64,000 nucleotides of DNA from Citrobacter youngae ATCC 29220 (GCF_000155975.1 NZ_GG730299.1:372305-436304), one strand, 5' to 3'. Counted from the first letter of the stretch, positions 1 through 10,550 are shown. The notes: generated from the sequence alone by a model not told the origin. Numbers and translations: made by a program.

Positions 1-959
1 GCTTTAAGCGTAATGCAGACAATAGCTGGACCGTTACGGTCGCCGATCTGAAAAATAATGAAGCGGAACACGATATCAAGGCGAAGTTTGTCTTTATCGG
101 TGCCGGTGGCGCTGCGCTGAAGCTGTTGCAGGAAACCAACATTCCGGAAGCGAAAGGCTATGCCGGATTCCCGGTTGGCGGCCAGTTCCTGGTGGCGGAA
201 AACCCGGACGTAGTGAATCGCCACCTGGCGAAAGTATATGGTCAGGCATCCGTGGGCGCGCCGCCGATGTCCGTGCCGCATATTGATACCCGCATCCTTG
301 ATGGCAAGCGCGTGGTGCTGTTTGGGCCATTCGCGACATTTTCCACCAAGTTCCTGAAAAACGGTTCATTGTGGGATCTGCTCAGTTCGACCACGACGTC
401 GAATTTTATGCCGATGGTTAACGTGGGTCTGGACAACTTCGATCTGGTGAAATATCTGGTAAGCCAGGTGATGCTCAGCGATGACGACCGTTTCGCCGCG
501 CTGCAGGAATACTATCCGCAGGCGAAAAAAGAAGACTGGCGTTTATGGCAGGCTGGTCAGCGTGTGCAGATCATCAAAAGTGATGCAGAGAAGGGCGGCG
601 TGCTGCGTCTGGGAACCGAAGTGGTCAGCGATAAAGAAGGCACGATTGCTGCGCTGCTGGGCGCTTCGCCAGGCGCGTCAACCGCGGCGCCGATCATGCT
701 ACATCTGATGGAGAAAGTGTTTAAAGATAAAGTCGCCAGCCCCGAGTGGCAGGCGAAGCTGAAAACGATTATTCCGTCTTATGGTACTAAGCTGAACGGA
801 AACGTTGCGGCTACTGAACAAGAACTGCAATACACCAGCGACGTTCTGGGTCTGAAATATGACAAGCCGCAGGTGGCTGATGAAGCGCCAAAACCGCAGC
901 TGAAACCCCAGGCGCAGCCGCAGCCTGAGCAGAAAGCCGTCGCGGATATCGCGCTGTAA
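1..959 (+). CDS. mqo: Malate:quinone oxidoreductase, C-terminal part (5' end outside window)
   Basis: The reading frame is open from base 3 to the TAA at 957-959, so the gene enters from the left edge and only its C-terminal part (about 318 codons) is visible. A GAGGAA-type turn ([14 protein letters not shown]) lies near the left edge, as in the FAD-binding Mqo family. The protein ends in a Lys/Pro/Gln-rich tail ([17 protein letters not shown]), typical of enterobacterial Mqo. This membrane-associated FAD enzyme oxidises malate to oxaloacetate and passes electrons to quinone. It converges on eco, as in E. coli, with a REP hairpin between them. Confidence 0.95.
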   Translation, partial: FKRNADNSWTVTVADLKNNEAEHDIKAKFVFIGAGGAALKLLQETNIPEAKGYAGFPVGGQFLVAENPDVVNRHLAKVYGQASVGAPPMSVPHIDTRILDGKRVVLFGPFATFSTKFLKNGSLWDLLSSTTTSNFMPMVNVGLDNFDLVKYLVSQVMLSDDDRFAALQEYYPQAKKEDWRLWQAGQRVQIIKSDAEKGGVLRLGTEVVSDKEGTIAALLGASPGASTAAPIMLHLMEKVFKDKVASPEWQAKLKTIIPSYGTKLNGNVAATEQELQYTSDVLGLKYDKPQVADEAPKPQLKPQAQPQPEQKAVADIAL

Positions 960-966
960 AGAAAAG

Positions 967-994
967 GCCGGATGGCGGTACGCCGCTATCCGGC
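967..994. repeat. REP (palindromic unit) between mqo and eco
   Basis: The sequence starts GCCGGATGGCGG and ends CTATCCGGC, forming the classic enterobacterial REP/PU hairpin. It lies in the gap between the convergent mqo and eco stops and probably serves as a 3' stabiliser or terminator for both. Confidence 0.85.
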
Positions 995-1004
995 ACATGC
1001 TCAC

Positions 1005-1514
1005 TTATCGCGCGACTGCGTCCTGAATTTTCTCTTCCGCTTTCCAGATACGGTATTTCACTTCCACGTTTTCCGGAGTGTAAATCACAATCGGCAACTT
1101 GCTGTTGTAGCGCAGCATACCGTCATCACCCAGATGCGCGGTGATGAATTTCTTCTCTTTCTTACCGTCCGGGCAGGCCATCATGGTTGATACCGGAGAG
1201 GTGACTTTGTCGAAAACATAGTAGTCATATCCCCAACCTTCCAGCGTTTTGCTGTCCAGTTCTCCGCCCAGGCGATGTTGATTGCAGTCAACTTCCAGCG
1301 TCTGGCCGATGAGCAGTTCTACTTTCAGGGTAGACTCATCTTTCTCCGGAGTTAGCTGGATAACCTGGCGCTTCATACCCTTTTCCGCCTTCGGATAAGG
1401 GGCGACTTTTTCCAGCGGTTGAGCGGCGGTATCGTTACCGGCAGCCCACGCAGAGGTGCTGGCAAAGGCGGCGAAAAGTACGGCAGGGACAATTGTCTTC
1501 ATCTTATTGTTCAC
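1005..1514 (-). CDS. eco: Ecotin, periplasmic serine protease inhibitor
   Basis: The product has a signal peptide ([18 protein letters not shown]) followed by a mature ecotin domain of about 145 residues. The reactive loop is visible as [14 protein letters not shown], with Met-Met at the P1 site and the Cys pair of the family. Ecotin is a dimeric periplasmic inhibitor of trypsin-fold proteases. Start choice: AAAGGAAA lies six bases before a GTG at 1514, giving 169 aa. The start usual for E. coli ecotin (MKTI, ATG at 1502) is 18 bases from that Shine-Dalgarno, so GTG is preferred, but both give a working signal peptide. The gene is convergent with mqo and divergent from the nap operon. Confidence 0.96.
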   Translation of the reverse strand: MNNKMKTIVPAVLFAAFASTSAWAAGNDTAAQPLEKVAPYPKAEKGMKRQVIQLTPEKDESTLKVELLIGQTLEVDCNQHRLGGELDSKTLEGWGYDYYVFDKVTSPVSTMMACPDGKKEKKFITAHLGDDGMLRYNSKLPIVIYTPENVEVKYRIWKAEEKIQDAVAR

Positions 1515-1764
1515 AGTGTTTCCTTTCTTCTGTCTTATGAACGAGTCCGGGGCAGGTTAACATATTTGCATCATCAATTAATCTGGATTTACTTATATTT
1601 AAAGTGTATTTAGCAGCGGTTCGTGTTCAGGGTAGAGATATATTCTAAGAGTTATCTTAATTGTAAGATTATTCTCTATATGAATGATTTCGCTATATAA
1701 CTTCCTATATAACTCGTTGAAATGTGAGCAAAAGCGCATTTTTCCCCGCCAACTCAACGCTCCT
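1515..1764. other. eco upstream region
   Basis: AT-rich non-coding DNA that must hold the eco promoter, which reads leftward. I see no gene or RNA structure here; the nap control sites begin at 1765. Confidence 0.5.
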
Positions 1765-1778
1765 TTGATCCGGCAACA
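1765..1778 (+). promoter_or_regulatory. FNR-binding site of the napF promoter
   Basis: TTGAT-CCGG-CAACA matches the FNR box TTGATNNNNATCAA in 8 of 10 positions. Its centre (1771.5) is exactly 20 bp upstream of the NarP site centre, as at the E. coli napF promoter (sites near -64.5 and -44.5). Confidence 0.75.
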
Positions 1779-1783
1779 GCATT

Positions 1784-1799
1784 TACCCCGATTGGGGTA
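1784..1799 (+). promoter_or_regulatory. NarP (NarL) 7-2-7 heptamer pair, nap operator
   Basis: TACCCCG-AT-TGGGGTA is an inverted heptamer pair spaced by two bases, the arrangement bound by phospho-NarP. The narP gene itself lies at the far end of the nap-ccm cluster. Confidence 0.85.
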
Positions 1800-1822
1800 T
1801 GCACCTCTAACACATCCTGAAA

Positions 1823-1836
1823 TATCTTACGGCTAA
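1823..1836 (+). promoter_or_regulatory. Predicted napF promoter -10 and start point
   Basis: TATCTT at 1823-1828 is placed so that transcription would start near 1836. That position sets the NarP site at -44.5 and the FNR site at -64.5. This is inferred from spacing and the E. coli arrangement, not measured. Confidence 0.5.
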
Positions 1837-1916
1837 AAATAACTACTCATAAATAGTGCTGTTTTTTATGTCGTTCAACCCGCTAAGGGAGAGCGTCATT
1901 ATGGAAGGACAATGTC

Positions 1917-2408
1917 ATGGTTGATTTATCCCGTCGAGGCATGTTGACAGGCAGTTGGCGAAACGCCAGCGCAGGGATCCGTCCGCCGTGGAGCAGGGAA
2001 GACTCTCACTTTCTGGCCCATTGCCTCCGTTGTGACGCCTGCATCCAGGCGTGCGAAACCGACATCCTGCAGCGAGGCCAGGGTGGCTATCCGAGCGTAA
2101 ATTTCAAACACGGCGAGTGCAGCTTTTGTTATGCCTGCGCAGAGGCCTGTCCCGAATCACTTTTTCTTCCGCGCCACACCAGGGCATGGGATCTGAGTTT
2201 TACGATCGGGGAAAACTGTCTCGCACATCAGTCGGTTGAGTGTCATCGCTGTCAGGATAGCTGTGAACCCATGGCTATAACCTTTCGCCCCACGCTGTCC
2301 GGTATTTATCAGCCACAGCTCGACAATCAGGCCTGTAACGGATGCGGCGCGTGTGTCGCTATTTGCCCGGTAGCAGCCATTAATGCGGAGTACAACCATG
2401 GACAGTAA
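1917..2408 (+). CDS. napF: Ferredoxin-type protein NapF
   Basis: First gene of napFDAGHBC. The 163-aa cytoplasmic iron-sulfur protein has three Cys clusters of ferredoxin type: CLRCDACIQACE, CSFCYACAEACP and CNGCGACVAICP. NapF interacts with NapA in the cytoplasm and is thought to help load its [4Fe-4S] cluster. ATG 1917 follows AAGGA at 1905-1909. The end overlaps napD by 11 bases, so translation is probably coupled. A seven-codon reading frame (1901-1924) with its own AGGGAGA overlaps the start. Confidence 0.97.
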   Translation: MVDLSRRGMLTGSWRNASAGIRPPWSREDSHFLAHCLRCDACIQACETDILQRGQGGYPSVNFKHGECSFCYACAEACPESLFLPRHTRAWDLSFTIGENCLAHQSVECHRCQDSCEPMAITFRPTLSGIYQPQLDNQACNGCGACVAICPVAAINAEYNHGQ

Positions 2409-2661
2409 CTGGCAGGTCTGCAGCCTGATCGTTCAGGCCAAAAGTCAGCATATCAATGAGATCGCCACGCAGTTGCGTGCGTTTCCAGGTTGCGAAGTTG
2501 CGCTTAGCGATGTGGAAAGCGGCCAGCTCATTGTGGTGGTGGAAGCGGAGCAAAGTGAAACGCTAATGAAAACTATTGAGTCAGTGCGCAACGTTGCGGG
2601 CGTGCTGGCGGTGTCGCTGGTTTATCACCAGCAGGATGAGCAAGGTGAGGAAACACCATGA
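2398..2661 (+). CDS. napD: NapA signal-peptide-binding chaperone NapD
   Basis: An 87-aa protein starting [15 protein letters not shown], the normal length and N-terminus of enterobacterial NapD. NapD is a small cytoplasmic ferredoxin-fold chaperone that binds the Tat signal peptide of NapA and holds it back from export until the molybdenum cofactor is in place. The start overlaps the napF end, and the TGA overlaps the napA ATG (ATGA at 2658-2661). An in-frame start further upstream, at 2383, was rejected because it adds residues absent from the family. Confidence 0.97.
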   Translation: MDSNWQVCSLIVQAKSQHINEIATQLRAFPGCEVALSDVESGQLIVVVEAEQSETLMKTIESVRNVAGVLAVSLVYHQQDEQGEETP

Positions 2662-5144
2662 AACTCAGTCGTCGTAGCTTTATGAAAGCTAACGCCGTTG
2701 CGGCCGCTGCGGCGGCTGCCGGGTTAAGCGTGCCGGGCGTAGCCCGCGCGGTAGTCGGTCAGCAAGAAGCCATCAAATGGGACAAAGCCCCGTGCCGTTT
2801 CTGCGGTACGGGCTGTGGCGTATTGGTCGGGACGCAGCAAGGGCGCGTTGTGGCGTGCCAGGGCGATCCGGATGCGCCGGTCAACCGTGGGCTTAACTGC
2901 ATTAAAGGTTACTTCCTGCCGAAGATCATGTATGGAAAAGACCGTTTAACGCAGCCGATGCTGCGCATGAAGGACGGTAAATATCACAAGGAAGGCGAAT
3001 TCACCCCGATTAGCTGGGATCAGGCCTTTGACGTGATGGAAGAGAAATTCAAAACGTCCATGAAAGAGAAAGGCCCGGAGTCTATCGGCATGTTCGGCTC
3101 GGGTCAGTGGACGATTTGGGAAGGTTATGCCGCCGCCAAATTGTTTAAAGCGGGCTTTCGTTCCAATAACATCGACCCGAACGCGCGTCACTGCATGGCG
3201 TCAGCGGTGGTCGGCTTTATGCGTACCTTCGGTATGGATGAGCCGATGGGCTGCTATGACGACATCGAGCATGCAGACGCCTTCGTCCTGTGGGGCGCGA
3301 ACATGGCGGAGATGCACCCGATCCTGTGGTCGCGCATCACCAACCGTCGTCTGTCCGATCCGAACGTTAAGGTCGCGGTGCTCTCCACCTTCCAGCATCG
3401 TAGCTTTGAGCTGGCGGATAACGGCATGGTCTTCACGCCGCAAACCGATCTGGTGATCCTCAACTACATCGCTAACTACATCATTCAAAACAATGCGATC
3501 AACCAGGATTTCTTTAGCAAGCACGTCAACCTGCGTAAAGGGGTGACGGATATCGGCTACGGTCTGCGTCCTACCCATCCGCTGGAAAAAGCGGCCAAAA
3601 ATCCGGGTTCCGATGCCTCCGAGCCGATGAGCTTTGAAGACTACAAAGCCTTCGTTGCAGAGTACACGCTGGATAAAACCGCCGAAATGACCGGCGTACC
3701 GAAAGATCAGCTGGAACAGCTGGCGCAGCTGTATGCCGATCCGAAGAAAAAGGTCATCTCCTACTGGACGATGGGCTTTAACCAGCATACCCGCGGCGTG
3801 TGGGCTAATAACCTGGTTTATAACCTGCACCTGCTGACCGGTAAAATCTCCCAGCCAGGCTGCGGCCCGTTCTCACTGACCGGTCAGCCTTCCGCCTGCG
3901 GTACCGCGCGTGAAGTCGGTACGTTCTCTCACCGTCTGCCTGCGGACATGGTGGTCACCAACGAAAAACACCGCGATATCTGCGAGAAGCACTGGAATAT
4001 TCCGACCGGGACCATTCCGGCGAAAATCGGTCTGCATGCCGTGGCGCAGGACCGCGCGCTGAAAGATGGCAAACTCAATGTCTACTGGACGATGTGTACC
4101 AACAACATGCAGGCCGGTCCGAACATCAACGAAGAACGTATGCCGGGCTGGCGCGATCCGCGCAATTTCATCATCGTTTCCGATCCGTACCCGACGGTCA
4201 GCGCCCTGTCGGCCGACCTGATCCTGCCGACCGCGATGTGGGTAGAGAAAGAAGGCGCCTACGGCAACGCGGAACGCCGCACTCAGTTCTGGCGTCAGCA
4301 GATTAAAGCGCCGGGCGAATCGAAATCGGATCTGTGGCAACTGGTGCAGTTCTCCCGCCGCTTCAAAACAGAAGAGGTGTGGCCGGAAGAGCTGTTGACG
4401 CAGAAACCAGAGCTGCGCGGCAAAACGTTGTATGACGTACTGTTCGCCACGCCAGCCGTGACCAAATTCCCGGTAGCTGAACTGGCTGACGATCAGCTCA
4501 ACGATGAATCCCGCGAGCTGGGCTTCTATCTGCAAAAAGGACTCTTCGAAGAGTACGCCTGGTTCGGTCGCGGCCACGGGCATGACCTTGCGCCATTTGA
4601 CGATTACCACAAAGCGCGCGGTTTACGCTGGCCGGTCGTTGAGGGCAAAGAGACCCAGTGGCGCTACAGCGAAGGCAACGACCCTTACGTGAAAGCGGGG
4701 GAGAGCTACAAATTCTACGGTAAGCCGGACGGCAAAGCGGTTATCTTCGCGCTGCCCTTTGAACCTGCCGCTGAAGCGCCGGATAAAGAGTACGACCTGT
4801 GGCTGTCTACCGGACGTGTGCTGGAGCACTGGCATACCGGCAGCATGACGCGCCGCGTGCCTGAACTGCACCGCGCCTTCCCGGAAGCGGTGCTGTTTAT
4901 CCATCCGCTGGATGCAAAAGCGCGCGATCTGCGCCGTGGCGATAAGGTCAAAGTGGTTTCCCGCCGTGGCGAAGTTATCTCAATTGTTGAAACGCGCGGG
5001 CGTAACCGTCCGCCGCAGGGGCTGGTATACATGCCGTTCTTCGACGCCGCACAGCTGGTGAACAACCTGACGCTGGATGCGACGGATCCTCTCTCTAAAG
5101 AGACGGATTTCAAGAAGTGCGCCGTGAAACTGGCGAAGGTGTAA
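2658..5144 (+). CDS. napA: Periplasmic nitrate reductase catalytic subunit NapA
   Basis: An 828-aa molybdopterin oxidoreductase of the usual length. A twin-arginine signal ([13 protein letters not shown]) is followed by the [4Fe-4S] ligands Cys46, Cys49, Cys53 and Cys81 (CRFCGTGC and NCIKGY). The molybdenum ligand is Cys179, in [11 protein letters not shown]. It reduces nitrate to nitrite in the periplasm, taking electrons from NapB. No disrupted motif is seen. The gene is translationally coupled to napD. Confidence 0.98.
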   Translation: MKLSRRSFMKANAVAAAAAAAGLSVPGVARAVVGQQEAIKWDKAPCRFCGTGCGVLVGTQQGRVVACQGDPDAPVNRGLNCIKGYFLPKIMYGKDRLTQPMLRMKDGKYHKEGEFTPISWDQAFDVMEEKFKTSMKEKGPESIGMFGSGQWTIWEGYAAAKLFKAGFRSNNIDPNARHCMASAVVGFMRTFGMDEPMGCYDDIEHADAFVLWGANMAEMHPILWSRITNRRLSDPNVKVAVLSTFQHRSFELADNGMVFTPQTDLVILNYIANYIIQNNAINQDFFSKHVNLRKGVTDIGYGLRPTHPLEKAAKNPGSDASEPMSFEDYKAFVAEYTLDKTAEMTGVPKDQLEQLAQLYADPKKKVISYWTMGFNQHTRGVWANNLVYNLHLLTGKISQPGCGPFSLTGQPSACGTAREVGTFSHRLPADMVVTNEKHRDICEKHWNIPTGTIPAKIGLHAVAQDRALKDGKLNVYWTMCTNNMQAGPNINEERMPGWRDPRNFIIVSDPYPTVSALSADLILPTAMWVEKEGAYGNAERRTQFWRQQIKAPGESKSDLWQLVQFSRRFKTEEVWPEELLTQKPELRGKTLYDVLFATPAVTKFPVAELADDQLNDESRELGFYLQKGLFEEYAWFGRGHGHDLAPFDDYHKARGLRWPVVEGKETQWRYSEGNDPYVKAGESYKFYGKPDGKAVIFALPFEPAAEAPDKEYDLWLSTGRVLEHWHTGSMTRRVPELHRAFPEAVLFIHPLDAKARDLRRGDKVKVVSRRGEVISIVETRGRNRPPQGLVYMPFFDAAQLVNNLTLDATDPLSKETDFKKCAVKLAKV

Positions 5145-5150
5145 CGCGTT

Positions 5151-5846
5151 ATGTCCCGGTCAGCAAAACCCCAAAATGGCCGCCGCCGCTTTCTGCGCGA
5201 TATGGTTCGCGCGGCGGGCGGGCTGGCCGTCGTTGGCGTGGCGCTGGGGCTGCAACAACAAACCGCGCGAGCAACCGGCGTGCGATTACGCCCGCCAGGC
5301 GCATTGCGTGAGGAGGCTTTCGCCAGCGCCTGCGTGCGCTGTGGTCAGTGCGTTCAGGCGTGTCCGTACGACACGCTGAAACTGGCGACGCTGGCCTCCG
5401 GGCTGGCAGCCGGTACGCCGTATTTTGTCGCCCGCGATATTCCTTGCGAAATGTGTGAGGACATTCCGTGCGCCAAAGTCTGCCCCAGCGGCGCGTTGGA
5501 CAGGGAAATTGAATCCATTGACGATTCGCGCATGGGGCTGGCGGTACTGCTGGATCACGAAAACTGCCTCAACTATCAAGGGCTGCGCTGCGACGTTTGC
5601 TATCGCGAGTGCCCGAAAATCGATGAGGCCATCACCCTTGAGCTGGACCGCAACATGCGCACCGGCAAACATGCGCGGTTTATTCCGACCGTGCACAGCG
5701 ATGCCTGTACCGGCTGTGGAAAATGCGAAAAAGTCTGCGTACTTGAGCAGCCAGCAATAAAAGTGCTGCCGCTGTCGCTGGCGAAAGGGGAGTTAGGACA
5801 CCATTACCGCTTCGGCTGGCTGGAGGGGAACAATGGCAAATCGTAA
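5151..5846 (+). CDS. napG: Ferredoxin-type quinol dehydrogenase component NapG
   Basis: A 231-aa exported protein with a Tat-like N-terminus ([24 protein letters not shown]) and four iron-sulfur Cys motifs: [35 protein letters not shown] and [11 protein letters not shown]. With NapH it forms a quinol dehydrogenase that feeds electrons, mainly from ubiquinol, to NapC and NapAB. It starts 6 bases after napA and overlaps napH by 14 bases. Confidence 0.97.
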   Translation: MSRSAKPQNGRRRFLRDMVRAAGGLAVVGVALGLQQQTARATGVRLRPPGALREEAFASACVRCGQCVQACPYDTLKLATLASGLAAGTPYFVARDIPCEMCEDIPCAKVCPSGALDREIESIDDSRMGLAVLLDHENCLNYQGLRCDVCYRECPKIDEAITLELDRNMRTGKHARFIPTVHSDACTGCGKCEKVCVLEQPAIKVLPLSLAKGELGHHYRFGWLEGNNGKS

Positions 5847-6696
5847 ACGTGACGCCGGGCGTGAAGCGCAGGCAAAAAAAGGGTGGTGGAAGAGTCATCG
5901 CTGGCTGGCGCTGCGTCGTCTGAGCCAGTTGCTGATACTGGCGATGTTCCTTAGCGGCCCGTGGCTTGGCGTGTGGATCCTGCATGGCAATTACAGCGGC
6001 AGTCTGCTGTTGGATACCGTCCCATTCACCGATCCGCTGATTACGCTGCAAAGCCTGGCCAGCGGACACCTGCCGGCGACGGTCGCATTAACGGGGGCTG
6101 CCATTATCACGGTGCTGTATGCCGTTGCGGGTAAGCGTCTGTTTTGCAGTTGGGTTTGTCCGATGAACCCGGTCACCGATTTAGCCAGTTGGTTACGCAG
6201 AAGGTTTGACCTGAACCAGTCCGCAACCCTGCCGCGCCATATCCGGTACGTCCTGCTGGTGGTTATCCTGGTCGGTTCCGCCCTGACCGGTACGCTGCTG
6301 TGGGAGTGGATAAATCCCGTCTCTCTGCTTGGACGGAGCCTGGTAATGGGATTTGGCAGCGGAGCGCTGCTGATTCTGGCGCTGTTTTTATTTGATCTAC
6401 TGGTCGTTGAGCATGGCTGGTGCGGGCACCTCTGCCCCCTGGGCGCGCTGTATAGCGTGGTGGGGAGTAAGGGCGCATTAACCGTTTCGGCAAAAGAACG
6501 TAACAGATGTAACCGCTGTATGGATTGTTTTCATGTTTGCCCGGAACCGCATGTGCTACGTGCGCCGGTGCTGGATGAGCAAAGCCCGGTGCAGGTAACC
6601 AGTCGCGATTGTATGGCCTGCGGTCGCTGCGTGGATGTCTGTTCTGAGGATGTTTTTACAATAACGATACGATGGAGTTCGGGAGCGAAACAATGA
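5833..6696 (+). CDS. napH: Membrane quinol dehydrogenase component NapH
   Basis: A 287-aa inner-membrane protein with four hydrophobic segments. It has two CxxxCP motifs (CSWVCPMNP and [11 protein letters not shown]) and two C-terminal ferredoxin clusters ([12 protein letters not shown] and [11 protein letters not shown]) on the cytoplasmic side. It is the partner of NapG. Its TGA overlaps the napB ATG at 6693-6696. Confidence 0.97.
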   Translation: MANRKRDAGREAQAKKGWWKSHRWLALRRLSQLLILAMFLSGPWLGVWILHGNYSGSLLLDTVPFTDPLITLQSLASGHLPATVALTGAAIITVLYAVAGKRLFCSWVCPMNPVTDLASWLRRRFDLNQSATLPRHIRYVLLVVILVGSALTGTLLWEWINPVSLLGRSLVMGFGSGALLILALFLFDLLVVEHGWCGHLCPLGALYSVVGSKGALTVSAKERNRCNRCMDCFHVCPEPHVLRAPVLDEQSPVQVTSRDCMACGRCVDVCSEDVFTITIRWSSGAKQ

Positions 6697-7142
6697 AAAG
6701 CCATGACCTGATTAAAAAGCTGAGTCAATGGACGGCCCTGCTTGCCTTGGTCGTCAGTGGGGCCGTTTGGGCTGCAAACGGAGTGGATCTGAGCCAGTCA
6801 CCGGAAGTCTCAGGGACACAGGAAGGGGCGATTCGCATGCCGAAAGAGCAGGAGCGTATGCCGCTGAACTATGTGAATCAGCCGCCGATGGTTCCGCACA
6901 GCGTCGAAGGGTATCAGGTGACGACCAATACCAACCGCTGCCTGCAATGCCACGGTGTGGAAAGCTATCGCACCACCGGCGCGCCGCGCATCAGTCCGAC
7001 GCACTTTATGGACAGCGACGGCAAGGTATTGGGCGAAGTCGCGCCGCGTCGTTATTTCTGCCTGCAATGTCACGTCCCGCAGGCTGACGCTGCGCCGATT
7101 GTTGAAAATACCTTCACCCCCTCGAAAGGTTACGGGAAATAA
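6693..7142 (+). CDS. napB: Dihaem cytochrome c NapB, small subunit of nitrate reductase
   Basis: A 149-aa protein beginning [19 protein letters not shown], with a Sec signal peptide ending near AVWAA. Two haem-c sites are both CLQCH. It passes electrons from NapC to NapA in the periplasm. An upstream in-frame start at 6672 lies inside napH and would spoil the signal peptide, so ATG 6693 is chosen. Confidence 0.97.
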   Translation: MKSHDLIKKLSQWTALLALVVSGAVWAANGVDLSQSPEVSGTQEGAIRMPKEQERMPLNYVNQPPMVPHSVEGYQVTTNTNRCLQCHGVESYRTTGAPRISPTHFMDSDGKVLGEVAPRRYFCLQCHVPQADAAPIVENTFTPSKGYGK

Positions 7143-7151
7143 GAGGTCATT

Positions 7152-7754
7152 ATGGAAAATTCTAACCGTAAACCAGGCTGGATTAAGCGCGTCTGGCAAT
7201 GGTGGCGTCGCCCCAGCCGTCTGGCGCTCGGCACGCTGTTGTTAATCGGCTTTGTGGGCGGCATTATTTTCTGGGGCGGCTTTAATACCGGTATGGAAAA
7301 GGCCAATACGGAAGAGTTCTGCATTAGCTGTCACGAAATGCGCAATACGGTGTACCAGGAATATATGGAAACCGTACACTACAACAACCGCAGCGGCGTG
7401 CGCGCGACGTGCCCTGATTGCCACGTCCCACATGAGTGGGCTCCGAAAATGATCCGTAAGATCAAGGCCAGCAAAGAGCTGTACGCGAAGGCGCTGGGGT
7501 TAATAGATACACCGCAGAAATTTGAAGATCATCGTCTGACGATGGCGCAAAATGAGTGGCGGCGTATGAAAGATAATAATTCGCAAGAGTGCAGAAACTG
7601 TCACAACTTCGAGTTTATGGATTTAACCGCCCAGAAAGGCGTTGCGGCCAAAATGCATGACCAGGCCGTGAAAGACGGGCAAACCTGTATTGACTGCCAT
7701 AAAGGGATAGCGCACAAACTGCCTGATATGCGCGAAGTCAAACCAGGTTTTTAA
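7152..7754 (+). CDS. napC: Tetrahaem membrane cytochrome c NapC
   Basis: A 200-aa NapC/NirT-family protein with one N-terminal membrane anchor (about residues 23-45) and four CxxCH motifs: CISCH, CPDCH, CRNCH and CIDCH. It oxidises menaquinol and passes electrons to NapB. It is the last nap gene. ccmA starts 20 bases later with no visible terminator, so nap and ccm are probably co-transcribed, as in E. coli. Confidence 0.97.
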   Translation: MENSNRKPGWIKRVWQWWRRPSRLALGTLLLIGFVGGIIFWGGFNTGMEKANTEEFCISCHEMRNTVYQEYMETVHYNNRSGVRATCPDCHVPHEWAPKMIRKIKASKELYAKALGLIDTPQKFEDHRLTMAQNEWRRMKDNNSQECRNCHNFEFMDLTAQKGVAAKMHDQAVKDGQTCIDCHKGIAHKLPDMREVKPGF

Positions 7755-7774
7755 CAGGATGTAGATAACCAGGT

Positions 7775-8395
7775 ATGCTTGAAGCCAGAGAATTACTTTG
7801 CGAGCGGGATGACAGAATACTGTTCAGCGATCTGTCATTTCGCGTCAACGCAGGGGAATGGGTACAAATTACCGGCAGCAACGGCGCGGGGAAAACCACT
7901 CTGCTGCGGTTGCTTACCGGGCTGGCGCGTCCCGACGCAGGGGATGTTTGCTGGCAAGAGCAACCCCTGCATCAAGTACGGGACAGCTACCATCAACAAT
8001 TGCTGTGGATCGGACATCAGCCGGGAATAAAAACCCGGCTTTCGGCGTTGGAGAACCTGCGTTTTTTCCATCATGACGGCGACATCGCGCAGTGTCTGGC
8101 CGCGCTGGCGCAGGCGGGGCTTGCCGGATACGAAGATATTCCGGTGAATCAGCTCTCCGCCGGACAACAGCGGCGCGTGGCGCTGGCGCGTTTATGGCTG
8201 ACCCGCGCCCGGCTGTGGATCCTCGATGAACCTTTTACCGCCATTGACGTGAACGGCGTTGAGCGACTGACTCAACGCATGGCGCAGCATACGGAGCAGG
8301 GCGGTATCGTTATTCTCACCACCCACCAACCGCTTAATGTTGAGACCAGCAAAGTGCGACGTATTGCGCTGACCAGCGAGAGGGCAACGCAATGA
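7775..8395 (+). CDS. ccmA: Haem exporter ATP-binding protein CcmA
   Basis: A 206-aa ABC ATPase with Walker [10 protein letters not shown], signature LSAGQQRR and Walker B LWILDEP. With CcmB and CcmC it drives release of haem-loaded CcmE during cytochrome c maturation. Starts at ATG 7775; a longer E. coli-type start is not available here. The end overlaps the ccmB ATG. Confidence 0.97.
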   Translation: MLEARELLCERDDRILFSDLSFRVNAGEWVQITGSNGAGKTTLLRLLTGLARPDAGDVCWQEQPLHQVRDSYHQQLLWIGHQPGIKTRLSALENLRFFHHDGDIAQCLAALAQAGLAGYEDIPVNQLSAGQQRRVALARLWLTRARLWILDEPFTAIDVNGVERLTQRMAQHTEQGGIVILTTHQPLNVETSKVRRIALTSERATQ

Positions 8396-9051
8396 TGTGG
8401 CGAATCTTCCGTTTAGAACTGCGGGTTGCGTTCCGGCATAGTGCGGAAATTGCCAATCCGTTATGGTTTTTCCTGATTGTTATCACGCTTTTTCCCCTGA
8501 GCATTGGGCCGGAGCCACAGCTGCTGGCGCGTATTGCGCCCGGCATCATCTGGGTTGCTGCGCTGCTGGCGTCATTGCTGGCGCTGGAGCGCTTGTTTCG
8601 TGATGACTTACAGGACGGCAGCCTTGAGCAACTGATGCTGTTGCCGCTGCCGCTACCGGTGGTCGTGCTGGCGAAGGTGATGGCGCACTGGGTCGTAACC
8701 GGTTTACCACTATTAATCCTCTCGCCGCTGGTGGCGTTGCTGCTGGGCATGGATCTGTACGGCTGGAAAATTATGGCGCTGACCTTGCTGCTCGGCACGC
8801 CGACGCTGGGTTTTCTCGGCGCGCCAGGCGTAGGGTTGACGGTGGGCTTAAAGCGCGGCGGCGTACTGTTAAGCGTGCTGGTACTTCCGCTCACGATACC
8901 CTTACTGATTTTTGCGACCGCGGCGATGGACGCGGCCTCCATGCACCTACCGGTTGACGGGTACATGGCGATTCTCGGTGCGTTGCTGGTAGGCAGCGCC
9001 ACGTTAAGCCCGTTTGCCACGGCCGCTGCGTTACGGATCAGCGTGCAGTAA
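8392..9051 (+). CDS. ccmB: Haem exporter membrane protein CcmB
   Basis: A 219-aa integral membrane protein with about six hydrophobic segments. It is the permease partner of CcmA. The ATG overlaps the ccmA stop (ATGATG). A 76-base gap with a REP-like hairpin separates it from ccmC, the only sizeable gap in the ccm operon. Confidence 0.96.
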   Translation: MMWRIFRLELRVAFRHSAEIANPLWFFLIVITLFPLSIGPEPQLLARIAPGIIWVAALLASLLALERLFRDDLQDGSLEQLMLLPLPLPVVVLAKVMAHWVVTGLPLLILSPLVALLLGMDLYGWKIMALTLLLGTPTLGFLGAPGVGLTVGLKRGGVLLSVLVLPLTIPLLIFATAAMDAASMHLPVDGYMAILGALLVGSATLSPFATAAALRISVQ

Positions 9052-9064
9052 TGCAGACAGAGCG

Positions 9065-9090
9065 TGTAGGCCGGACAAGACGCTCCGGCA
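9065..9090. repeat. REP-like hairpin between ccmB and ccmC
   Basis: GTAGGCCGGACAAG followed by ACGCTCCGGCA is a short REP-type palindrome. It sits inside the ccm operon, where it could modulate mRNA decay or translation between ccmB and ccmC. Confidence 0.7.
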
Positions 9091-9127
9091 AAACGGATAT
9101 TCATTAATGGAGTCTGGTGACTGAACT

Positions 9128-9865
9128 ATGTGGAAAACACTTCATCAATTAGCGATGCCCCCCCGGCTCTATCAGATCTGCGGCTGGTTTATTCCGTGGC
9201 TGGCGATTGCCAGCGCAGTGGTACTGATAACGGGATGGGTCTGGGGCTTTGGCTTCGCGCCTGCGGATTATCAGCAGGGACAGAGCTATCGCATTATTTA
9301 TCTGCACGTTCCGGCGGCAATCTGGTCGATGGGGATTTATGCCTCGATGGCCGTTGCGGCGTTTATCGGCCTGGTCTGGCAGATGAAAATGGCCAATCTG
9401 GCGCTGGCGGCGATGGCGCCCATTGGCGCAGTGTTTACCTTTATTGCGCTGGTGACGGGGTCCGCATGGGGCAAACCGATGTGGGGAACCTGGTGGGTCT
9501 GGGATGCCCGACTCACCTCTGAACTGGTGCTGCTGTTTCTCTACGTTGGCGCCATCGCGCTGTGGCATGCGTTTGATGACCGCCGCCTGGCAGGGCGCGC
9601 CGCCGGTATTCTGGTGCTGATCGGCGTGGTCAACTTACCGATTATTCACTACTCGGTCGAGTGGTGGAATACGCTGCATCAGGGGTCAACCCGTATGCAG
9701 CAGAGCATCGATCCGGCAATGCGCGCCCCGCTGCGTCTGGCGATTGTCGGTTACCTGTTGCTGTTCGTCACGCTGGCGCTGATGCGCATGCGTAACCTGA
9801 TTTTGATGATGGAAAAACGCCGCCCGTGGGTGAGCGAACTGATCTTAAAAAGAGGCCGCCAATGA
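9128..9865 (+). CDS. ccmC: Haem-handling membrane protein CcmC
   Basis: A 245-aa membrane protein with six hydrophobic segments and the tryptophan-rich haem-handling motif WGTWWVWDARLTS. Conserved His residues lie in flanking loops (YLHVPAA and HYSVEWW). CcmC loads haem onto CcmE on the periplasmic side. The TGA overlaps the ccmD ATG. Confidence 0.97.
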   Translation: MWKTLHQLAMPPRLYQICGWFIPWLAIASAVVLITGWVWGFGFAPADYQQGQSYRIIYLHVPAAIWSMGIYASMAVAAFIGLVWQMKMANLALAAMAPIGAVFTFIALVTGSAWGKPMWGTWWVWDARLTSELVLLFLYVGAIALWHAFDDRRLAGRAAGILVLIGVVNLPIIHYSVEWWNTLHQGSTRMQQSIDPAMRAPLRLAIVGYLLLFVTLALMRMRNLILMMEKRRPWVSELILKRGRQ

Positions 9866-10074
9866 CCCCTGCATTCGCATCATGGAGTGATTTTTTCGCA
9901 ATGGGCGGTTACGCCTTGTATGTCTGGCTGGCTGTCGCCATGAGCGTTATCCCGTTGCTGGTGCTGGTAGTGCATTCTGCGTTACAGCATCGAGCGATTT
10001 TACGCGACGTGGCGCAGCAGCGGGCGAGAGAAGCGCGGATGCGCGCAGCGCAAGTACAACGGGAGGCGGCGTGA
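9862..10074 (+). CDS. ccmD: Haem exporter accessory protein CcmD
   Basis: A 70-aa protein with one membrane segment ([21 protein letters not shown]) and a charged, basic cytoplasmic tail. It helps release holo-CcmE from the CcmABC complex. ATG 9862 overlaps the ccmC stop (ATGA). Its end overlaps ccmE. Confidence 0.95.
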   Translation: MTPAFASWSDFFAMGGYALYVWLAVAMSVIPLLVLVVHSALQHRAILRDVAQQRAREARMRAAQVQREAA

Positions 10075-10550
10075 ATATTCGACGTAAAAATCGGCTATGG
10101 ATAGCCTGCGCGGTACTGGCAGGTCTGGCGTTGACCATTTCGCTGGTGCTCTACGCGCTGCGTTCCAATATCGATCTGTTCTACACGCCGGGAGAGATAC
10201 TCTACGGTAAGCGTGAAACGCAGCAGATGCCCGAAGTCGGTCAGCGTCTGCGCGTGGGCGGTATGGTGATGCCGGGCAGCGTGAAGCGCGACCCTCAATC
10301 GTTAAGGGTGAATTTCAGCATCTATGACGCCGAAGGCGTGGTGGATGTGACCTATGAAGGCATCTTGCCGGATCTGTTCCGTGAGGGGCAGGGGGTGGTC
10401 GTCCAGGGCGAGCTGGACAAGGGAAATCATGTGCAGGCCAAAGAGGTTCTTGCCAAACATGATGAAAATTACACCCCGCCGGAAGTTGAAAAGGCAATGC
10501 AGGAAAACCACCGTCGCCCGGAAAGTGTTTATAAGGATAAAACGTCATGA
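10071..10550 (+). CDS. ccmE: Periplasmic haem chaperone CcmE
   Basis: A 159-aa membrane-anchored OB-fold protein starting with GTG. It has an N-terminal anchor and the haem-binding motif [12 protein letters not shown], in which His130 forms the covalent haem bond and the Tyr of DENY is an axial ligand. It carries haem from CcmC to CcmFH. Confidence 0.97.
   Translation: MNIRRKNRLWIACAVLAGLALTISLVLYALRSNIDLFYTPGEILYGKRETQQMPEVGQRLRVGGMVMPGSVKRDPQSLRVNFSIYDAEGVVDVTYEGILPDLFREGQGVVVQGELDKGNHVQAKEVLAKHDENYTPPEVEKAMQENHRRPESVYKDKTS

Noticed and set aside
3201..4610. Long minus-strand frames inside napA
   Set aside because: Shadows of a high-GC coding gene; their sequences look random beside the intact NapA reading.
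8334..9104. 256-codon minus-strand frame across ccmB
   Set aside because: Antisense shadow; Ser-, Arg- and Pro-rich with no recognisable domain.
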